Shown: one piece after another, positions 59,406-64,000 of the stretch
Layout: each line of letters begins with the position of its first letter
Position numbering within the stretch: the stretch's first letter is position 1
From: JADJPO01 sp963828555
GTDB lineage: Bacteria; Actinomycetota; Actinomycetes; Actinomycetales; Kineosporiaceae
NCBI GenBank assembly: GCA_963828555.1
Contig: CAWHEL010000004.1
Location: 558,001 to 622,000 of the forward strand
Reading direction: 5' to 3'
Length of the DNA stretch: 64,000 nucleotides
The notes under the pieces: model-generated
What the model saw: the letters and a program-made list of their open reading frames with translations, nothing else
Told to the model about the DNA's origin: nothing
Database searches by the model: none
Position numbers and translations under genes: made by a program

Positions 59406-59834
59406 TCAGCGGGCGTCCTCGGCCACGCTCGCGGCGAGGGTCGAACGAAAGTGGTCGAAGTCGTCAAGATGGCGGTGCAGGGTGTCCACCACGCGACGGT
59501 CGTCGACGTCGGCGTAGCCGTGGACGAGCACGTTGCGGAAGCCCGCCATGGCGATGAACGTCGGGACGTCCTCGGCGGGAAGGTGCTGGTGCTCGGCCAG
59601 CACCGCGAAGACATCGCCGTAATTCGCGGGAGCGCGGTACCCCTCGCTCGCAATGATGTGCTGGCCGGCGTCGATGCACGCCTCGATGGCGACGACGAAT
59701 CCGTACTTGACTGATTTGAGCTTGTCGCGGTCGGCGAGCAGCGTGTCGGCGTCGTACTGGGCAAGCCGCCGCAGGTCGGACACCTCGTCGCGCAGTCGCT
59801 CGAGCAGTGCGCGCAGGCGCAGCAGGTCGACCAT
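59406..59834 (-). CDS. hepT: HepT-type HEPN toxin (DUF86)
   Basis: A 142-aa HEPN-domain protein. The RX4-6H RNase motif appears as AGFRNVLVHGYADVDDRRVV, with the family-typical RxxxxHxY (RNVLVHGY), and YGFVVAIEACIDAGQHIIAS is the conserved helix. Such toxins cut RNA and are neutralised by AMPylation of the tyrosine in that motif by MntA. The start ATG shares a base with the upstream mntA stop (TGATG), so the pair is coupled. This is the second gene of the toxin-antitoxin unit. Confidence 0.9.
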   Translation of the reverse strand: MVDLLRLRALLERLRDEVSDLRRLAQYDADTLLADRDKLKSVKYGFVVAIEACIDAGQHIIASEGYRAPANYGDVFAVLAEHQHLPAEDVPTFIAMAGFRNVLVHGYADVDDRRVVDTLHRHLDDFDHFRSTLAASVAEDAR

Positions 59835-60259
59835 CAGCGACCCTCGGCGGCCATAGCAGCGAGCAGCGCCCGGTCCAGCGGGGCAGCGTGGATCTCGAAG
59901 TCCATGGCCTGCGTGCGCATGCGCACTTCGTAGTCCACTCGGGCGGGATCGTCTTGGCCGTACAGCACGACGCGGTCGCGGAGGATGCGCCCTACCAGGC
60001 GCAGCGGCGCCTCGTTGAGGACGACGATGCCGTCGATGGGTCCGGCGTGGGCACGATAGGCGAGTTGGCCCGACAGAAGCGTCGCGCGCTCCAGGTAGTC
60101 AACCGTCGGCACGTCGTCGGCGAAGTACACGGCTACGTCGACGTCGCTGCCGCCGCGGGCCTGGCCGCGGGCGTGGGAGCCGAACAGGTAGGCGAACCGC
60201 ACGCCCTGGTCCGCGAACACCTCGGCACCGGCCGAGCGCAGGCGCGACTGCAGGTCCAT
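59834..60259 (-). CDS. mntA: MntA-type nucleotidyltransferase antitoxin
   Basis: A 141-aa minimal nucleotidyltransferase with the active-site signature GSHARGQARGGSDVDVAVYF (GSx10DxD), preceded by FAYLFGSHARG. It AMPylates HepT-type toxins in characterised pairs. ATG 60259 is taken; GTG 60265 is possible. It overlaps hepT by one base. Candidate operator GTGTCGCGTGACAC (60331-60344) lies upstream. Confidence 0.88.
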   Translation of the reverse strand: MDLQSRLRSAGAEVFADQGVRFAYLFGSHARGQARGGSDVDVAVYFADDVPTVDYLERATLLSGQLAYRAHAGPIDGIVVLNEAPLRLVGRILRDRVVLYGQDDPARVDYEVRMRTQAMDFEIHAAPLDRALLAAMAAEGR

Positions 60260-60378
60260 GACCACAGGATAGGCGTCAGTCCACCTCCCGCGCGATCATG
60301 CGGTGGCGCCCAGATGTAGCGCGTTCGAGCGTGTCGCGTGACACCGGAGTGAAAGGCCCTTCGCGTGAGGTTCGCAGA

Positions 60379-60425
60379 GACGTCGCGAAGACGTCGCGAA
60401 GACGTCGCGAAGACGTCGCGAAGAC
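60379..60425. repeat. 11-bp tandem repeat, four units
   Basis: GACGTCGCGAA is repeated four times exactly from 60379 to 60422, followed by GAC. The unit includes the palindromes GACGTC and TCGCGA. It lies between mntA (upstream on the minus strand) and the gene at 60464. Confidence 0.93.
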
Positions 60426-60463
60426 TCGGCTAGGCCAACCAGCGTTGCAGGACAATCCCCGAC

Positions 60464-60915
60464 ATGCAGGAGTTCACCGCCACGTACACCATGACGCCCG
60501 GCTGTACCGCCGGATGAACCGGGCCATGCGGCCCTGGTACGAGCCGCTCCGGTGGGGCCTGCCGGCGCTCTACCTGCTCGGGTGGCTGGTGTATCCGCAC
60601 TGGAGCTGGCCGGTCGTTGCGCTGTTCCTGGCGGCCTGGTTCGAGCTGCCCCTCCGGTGGGGCGCCAAGCCATTCCTGCAGGGGGAGCACGCCGTCACCC
60701 TGACCGTCAGCGAGAGCAGCTACGCAATGGCCACCGATGCGATTTCCGGCAGCCGCGCCTGGTCCGGCTACACCAAGGCCTCGCGGCGTGGCGACTTCTG
60801 GGTCCTGAGGATCAGCCCGCTGCAGAGCGCCGGCTTTCCCGCGGCAGCCCTCAGTGAGGACCAGGCAACCTCGCTCACCGCGCTGCTCCGCAGGAAGGGC
60901 CTGCTTGCCCCCTGA
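60464..60915 (+). pseudogene. YcxB-like membrane protein, interrupted by a -1 frameshift
   Basis: ATG 60464 (after CAATCCCCGAC) begins MQEFTATYTMTP and hits a stop after about 17 codons. From 60500 another frame continues with LYRRMNRAMRPWYEPLRWGL, a two-helix hairpin, and TDAISGSRAWSGYTKASRRG and ISPLQSAGFPAAALSEDQAT, the YcxB C-terminal pattern. Adding one base in the CCCGG run near 60498 restores a single frame (TMTP to LYRRM). It is thus either broken or affected by a sequencing indel. The ATG at 60514 has no good ribosome binding site. Confidence 0.72.
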
Positions 60916-60951
60916 TGCAGGGTCTGCAGTGCGCCGGATGGCTGATCGATC

Positions 60952-61277
60952 ATGGATCAACCCCGGGTCCTCGGCGGCCACGGCCTGCCTGCAGCCGGCC
61001 TGCTGATCGCCCTGCGGGCCGTGCTCTCGCTCGCCCCGGTGATCGCGGGCCGGCTCTGCCACCCGGGCGTGCTGGGAGTCGTCGCCGGTGTCGCCGTCAC
61101 CCTGGCGCTGGCCACCACGATCGTGGTCGCCTTCGGGCCTTCGCCGACCTATTGTCACCGAGTTACGAGCTGGGAGACATCACGTTCGGCGCAGGGCTGC
61201 CGCCCCTGGTGGTGGGGATGGCGACCACCGTCGTCGCCACGGTCGGCTGGTTCGCCTCCCGCCTCCAGCGGCGCTGA
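60952..61277 (+). pseudogene. Small membrane protein, interrupted by a -1 frameshift
   Basis: The first frame from ATG 60952 encodes two membrane-helix-like segments (GHGLPAAGLLIALRAVLSLA, GVLGVVAGVAVTLALATTIV). After about 61136 the sequence that fits the family continues in a different frame as FADLLSPSYELGDITFGAGL and LVVGMATTVVATVGWFASRL. One added G in the GGG near 61137 makes one 109-residue protein with three helices. I do not recognise the family. Confidence 0.6.
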
Positions 61278-61354
61278 CGACGGGCGAGGAACAACCAACG
61301 GACCTTCGCCTCTGCCCCCGCGAACGGGAAGCGCAAAGGCTGGAGGTGTAGAAG

Positions 61355-62332
61355 GTGATTCACATGCCTGCACAACGCAGCCTCGCCCTCGCGGCGTCCG
61401 CCGCGGCGGCGCTGGCGGGCCGATACCTCGCCGGCAGGAACAAGGCAGCCAAACAGCTCGTCAGCGACCTCGACACCTCGCTCACGCACCTCGGCACCGT
61501 CGACCGGGTGTCGATCCTCCCGCTGGTCGAACGCCTGACCTCCGCACCGGACTTCCGCGGCGAGCCGGGGGTCTCCTATCTGATCCGGGCCGGCGACCTG
61601 ACCCTCTTGTTCGACGCCGGGCTGGGCACCGGCGGCGAGAGGACGCCGCTGGAGTCCAATGCGTGGGCGCTCGGCGTCCGCTGGACCGATCTCGACTGCC
61701 TGGTGATCTCCCACCTGCACCCCGACCACGTCGGCGGCGCCAAGGCCCAGTTCACGCACACGTTCAGCCTCGGCCGCGAACAGCCGGTGCCGAAGGCGCT
61801 CGCCGCGTTCGTGCCCACCCAGATGACCCACCCGCGCGCCGACACCCTCGTGGTCGACACACCTCGGGTGATCGGCCCCGGCGTCGCCGTGCTGGCTCCG
61901 CAGCCCCGCATGCTCTTCTGGCTGGGGGCAGTCGCCGAGCAGGCGCTCGTGGTCAACGTCCGCGGACGAGGGCTGGTCCTGATCACCGGGTGCGGGCATC
62001 CGCAGATCGAGAGCGTGCTGGCCGCCGCCGAGAAGGTCGTCGACGCTCCGGTGTATGCGGTCATCGGGGGTCTGCACCTGCCCGTGCACCCGCTCGGAAC
62101 CCCGCTGCTGCCCCAAGCCGTGCTCGGCAACCCGACCTGGCCCTGGCACCCGATCAGCGAGGACGACGCGCGGACGGTCATCAGCGCCATCGCCGCCCGC
62201 GGCCCCGGCCTGATCGCCGTCTCCGGCCACGACAGCACCCCATGGACCCTCGACGCCTTCGGCCAGGCCTTCGGCGAGCGCTACCAGACCCTGCGCGTGG
62301 GCGAGGAGATCACCATCGAATCCCCGCGCTAG
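61355..62332 (+). CDS. Metallo-beta-lactamase-fold hydrolase
   Basis: A 325-aa enzyme with the zinc motif SHLHPDHVGGA (HxHxDH), the later His in TGCGHPQIESVL, and His near the end in VIGGLHLPVH. A hydrophobic N-terminus (LALAASAAAALAGRYLAG) could be a signal or anchor. The layout with TGCGH and GGLHL resembles the MTH1-related MBL hydrolases. GTG 61355 lies 8 bp after GGAGG; ATG 61364 is an alternative. Substrate unknown. Its last 23 bp overlap the convergent gene. Confidence 0.85.
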   Translation: MIHMPAQRSLALAASAAAALAGRYLAGRNKAAKQLVSDLDTSLTHLGTVDRVSILPLVERLTSAPDFRGEPGVSYLIRAGDLTLLFDAGLGTGGERTPLESNAWALGVRWTDLDCLVISHLHPDHVGGAKAQFTHTFSLGREQPVPKALAAFVPTQMTHPRADTLVVDTPRVIGPGVAVLAPQPRMLFWLGAVAEQALVVNVRGRGLVLITGCGHPQIESVLAAAEKVVDAPVYAVIGGLHLPVHPLGTPLLPQAVLGNPTWPWHPISEDDARTVISAIAARGPGLIAVSGHDSTPWTLDAFGQAFGERYQTLRVGEEITIESPR

Positions 62333-62726
62333 CCACCTCCGGGCCGACGCAGCCGAGCTTGAGAGATCCCAGCCCGCAGGCCAGGGCGACGAGAGGTTCG
62401 TCGGTGACCAGCCAGCCGACCACGCCCACCCCAGCGAGTAGCACCAGGCGCCGTTCGCCGACGCTGAGCGCCCCGTGCCCCCACCGCAGGGACAGCGCGA
62501 AGACCACGCTGGTGCCCACGCATTCCACCCCGAGAAGCAGCAGGCTCCACGACGCCCCGTCGGCGCGGTGTGCCCAGAAGGCGACGCCGGCCAGAACGCT
62601 CCAGATGAACCAGGTGCCGCGGTGCGGGCGGGTCGAGCCTCGCTCGGTGTCGCGCACGTACGGCAGCACCTCGGCCACGCCGAGCACGGCGGCGACCACG
62701 CCCAGCACCGGGGCCACGACGCTCAT
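62310..62726 (-). CDS. Small polytopic membrane protein
   Basis: A 138-aa protein with four to five membrane helices: VVAPVLGVVAAVLGVAEVLP, GTWFIWSVLAGVAFWAHRAD, SLLLLGVECVGTSVVFALSL, LVLLAGVGVVGWLVTDEPLV. The loop RDTERGSTRPHRGTWFIW is conserved in an actinobacterial family of unknown function that resembles PQ-loop/SWEET-like proteins by eye. ATG 62726 follows the 41-codon frame at 62740. It may be cotranscribed with the methyltransferase. Confidence 0.68.
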   Translation of the reverse strand: MSVVAPVLGVVAAVLGVAEVLPYVRDTERGSTRPHRGTWFIWSVLAGVAFWAHRADGASWSLLLLGVECVGTSVVFALSLRWGHGALSVGERRLVLLAGVGVVGWLVTDEPLVALACGLGSLKLGCVGPEVASAGIRW

Positions 62727-62739
62727 CGCGACAGCACCG

Positions 62740-62865
62740 TCACCGGTCGGCGAGCCGGCGGACGTCGCAGCCGTGCAGGTCGATCGCCGCCAGGCTGCCC
62801 CACGGCCGCAGCCGGACGTCGGCCTCCGGCGCATCGAGCGGCGCGAGAGCTCCCGGCCCCGTCAC
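62740..62865 (-). CDS. 41-codon coupled open frame, possible speD fragment
   Basis: GTG 62865 overlaps the methyltransferase stop (GTGA) and the frame ends 13 bp before the membrane-protein ATG, so it sits in a typical operon slot. The 41-residue product includes LRPWGSLAAIDLHGCDVRRL, which resembles the opening of S-adenosylmethionine decarboxylases (a VDLYGCD-like motif) but is far too short. It may be a small protein or a truncated relic. Confidence 0.35.
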   Translation of the reverse strand: MTGPGALAPLDAPEADVRLRPWGSLAAIDLHGCDVRRLADR

Positions 62866-63704
62866 GCCGACCCGCCGGGCTTGCGCTTCCAGGCGCCGAT
62901 CAGCAGGGGCCACAGCCCTGTGCGGTCGCCACCCTCGCGCACGTCGCGCTCGAAGTCCGCGAGCCATTGCTGGCCCTCCTCGGCCGAGGTGAGGCCGAAC
63001 GAGACGGCCGCCGGCAGCAGGCTGCGGAAGACCGCGGCGATCATGGGAGCGGCGGCGCTCAGCGCCTCCAGGTGGCCGCCGACGTCGGTGCCGTCCGGTG
63101 CACCCAGTCCCGCGTCCTCGAACAGCCCGGGCAACCGGCTCCCCATCCGGATGTCCCTGCCGGCCAGGGTGAACGCGCCGAGTGCGACGCGGTCCCATTC
63201 CTGCATCGCGGGCAGCGGTGGCTGCACGTCGGTGGTCGTCAGGTGGTAGTCGTGCACGACGAGGTGCCCGCCGGGGGCGACGGCTGCCCACAGGTGGCGC
63301 AGCACGGCCACCGGGTCGTCCACATGGAACAACAGCAGCCGCGCGTAGACGACGTCGAACGGCCCGCCGGGGATCTCCTCCCCGGAGGTGAGGTCGTGAG
63401 CCACGAACGAGCACTGCGCGTGCCCGGTGGCGTGCAGCATCGCCAGCGCCTGCGCGCCGAGCGAGGCGTCGACGTCCACCCCGAGCACCCGGCCGGCGGG
63501 CCCGACCCGCTGAGCCATCAGGCGCATTGTCTCGCCGGGCCCGCACCCGGCGTCCAGGCAGTGCGCCCCCGGGGCGAGCCCGACGGCGTCCAGCACCCGA
63601 CAGGTCACGGCCTCCCAGGTCATCGCCTGGGCCCGCAGCCGCTGGTACTCCTCATCGGTCCGGCCGAGTACGTATTCCGTGTGTGCGTGCTCCACAGTTG
63701 TCAT
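62862..63704 (-). CDS. Class I SAM-dependent methyltransferase
   Basis: A 280-aa methyltransferase with motif I CLDAGCGPGETMRLMAQRVG, motif II VLGVDVDASLG, FDVVYARLLLFHVDDPVAVL (motif after acidic loop) and GGHLVVHDYHLTTTD. This is a UbiE/Methyltransf_25-type fold; substrate is not determinable. ATG 63704 is chosen because the frame upstream carries no conserved sequence. It is divergent from the ATPase gene at 63813. Confidence 0.85.
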   Translation of the reverse strand: MTTVEHAHTEYVLGRTDEEYQRLRAQAMTWEAVTCRVLDAVGLAPGAHCLDAGCGPGETMRLMAQRVGPAGRVLGVDVDASLGAQALAMLHATGHAQCSFVAHDLTSGEEIPGGPFDVVYARLLLFHVDDPVAVLRHLWAAVAPGGHLVVHDYHLTTTDVQPPLPAMQEWDRVALGAFTLAGRDIRMGSRLPGLFEDAGLGAPDGTDVGGHLEALSAAAPMIAAVFRSLLPAAVSFGLTSAEEGQQWLADFERDVREGGDRTGLWPLLIGAWKRKPGGSA

Positions 63705-63812
63705 GACGACGATGCTGGCGACGCGCCCGAGGGCGGGCATCGTGGAGGGCACCACGAACAATGGGCCGAAACCCAGTGACCGAATTGTCCGCGCCCGGCG
63801 TAGATTCCTCAG

Positions 63813-64000
63813 ATGAACGACTTCCTGCTCGATCGGGACGTCGAGCTGGCCGCTCTGGAGCGCCGGCTCGTCGCGATCCGGTCGGGCGCCGGCCAGGTGG
63901 TCGTCGTGGAAGGTGCGGCCGGCATCGGCAAGTCGAGTCTGCTGGCCGCCGCCGCGCGGTCGGCAGCGGCCCACGGCATGACGGTCGTCCGGGCCCGTGG
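63813..64000 (+). CDS. LuxR-type large ATPase regulator, start only (runs off the window)
   Basis: ATG 63813 opens a frame with no stop to the window end. It starts LLDRDVELAALERRLVAIRS and has the P-loop VVVEGAAGIGKSSLLAAAAR, the usual opening of LuxR/AAA-16 regulators of actinomycetes (often about 900 aa with a C-terminal LuxR helix-turn-helix). The divergent methyltransferase gene (63704) shares the 108-bp promoter region. Confidence 0.75.
   Translation, partial: MNDFLLDRDVELAALERRLVAIRSGAGQVVVVEGAAGIGKSSLLAAAARSAAAHGMTVVRAR

Noticed and set aside
60379..60425. CRISPR array
   Set aside because: Units are contiguous 11-mers without spacers and no cas gene is nearby; it is a simple tandem repeat.
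60952..63249. 765-codon open frame on the plus strand
   Set aside because: Only its first 60 codons look like protein; the rest is an out-of-frame reading through the MBL hydrolase gene and antisense to the methyltransferase.

Overview
The window is very GC-rich DNA with dense, mostly G/C-third-position coding, frequent GTG starts and short intergenic gaps. Gene content (nucS instead of mutSL, a DUF2550 gene beside the ATP synthase operon, a DivIVA-type coiled-coil protein, the ethylmalonyl-CoA pathway, a 13E12/DUF222 HNH gene, a DUF574 methyltransferase) points to an actinomycete. Gene order from atp through the adenosyltransferase, nucS, epimerase/thiolase/meaB, thioredoxin and glgB recalls Streptomyces, as far as I remember it. 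The genus cannot be fixed from the window.

Layout. 1-4.6 kb: 3' part of the F1Fo-ATP synthase operon (gamma, beta, a short epsilon), DUF2550, ATP:cobalamin adenosyltransferase, STAS protein. 4.6-15 kb: CPA1 antiporter with a UBP zinc finger, lipoprotein trypsin-like protease, ethylmalonyl-CoA mutase, DUF559-type nuclease, DHA2 transporter, MalY/PatB aminotransferase. 15-23 kb: DUF1501/DUF1800 Tat-secreted pair, FAD amine oxidoreductase, NucS, double-length 3-hydroxyacyl-CoA dehydrogenase. 23-27.2 kb: a non-canonical urease-like pair (fused UreAB and UreC) divergent from agmatine deiminase plus a TetR regulator. 27-43 kb: hydrolase, AI-2E permease, DivIVA-like protein, crotonyl-CoA carboxylase/reductase, epimerase, thiolase, MeaB, degenerate GGDEF protein, lipoprotein, thioredoxin-TPR protein, glycogen branching enzyme. 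43-57 kb: cell-surface and exopolysaccharide region (LMW phosphatase, His-rich secreted protein, DUF4012, frameshifted sugar-1-P transferase, GDP-fucose synthase, giant Wzz/BY-kinase-like protein, beta-helix protein). 57-64 kb: accessory region with a DUF222-HNH gene behind a LexA-type box, a HepT/MntA pair, two frameshifted genes, MBL hydrolase, methyltransferases and the start of an ATPase regulator.

Several genes form one pathway: thiolase, 3-hydroxybutyryl-CoA dehydrogenase, Ccr, epimerase, Ecm and the G-protein chaperone MeaB, together with the enzyme that makes adenosylcobalamin, cover most of the ethylmalonyl-CoA route of acetyl-CoA assimilation.

The most unusual signals are: (1) the urease-like/agmatine deiminase locus, where UreC keeps every nickel ligand but has lost the flap cysteine, suggesting a substituted urea such as N-carbamoylputrescine as substrate; (2) two dispersed families of long intergenic palindromes (about 65 bp, six copies; about 87 bp, four copies), whose copies often supply or abut the stop codons of flanking genes; (3) a 3' segment of ccr with foreign-looking codon use; (4) a LexA-like box at the DUF222-HNH gene; (5) a cluster of single-base frameshifts and gene remnants in 47-61 kb.
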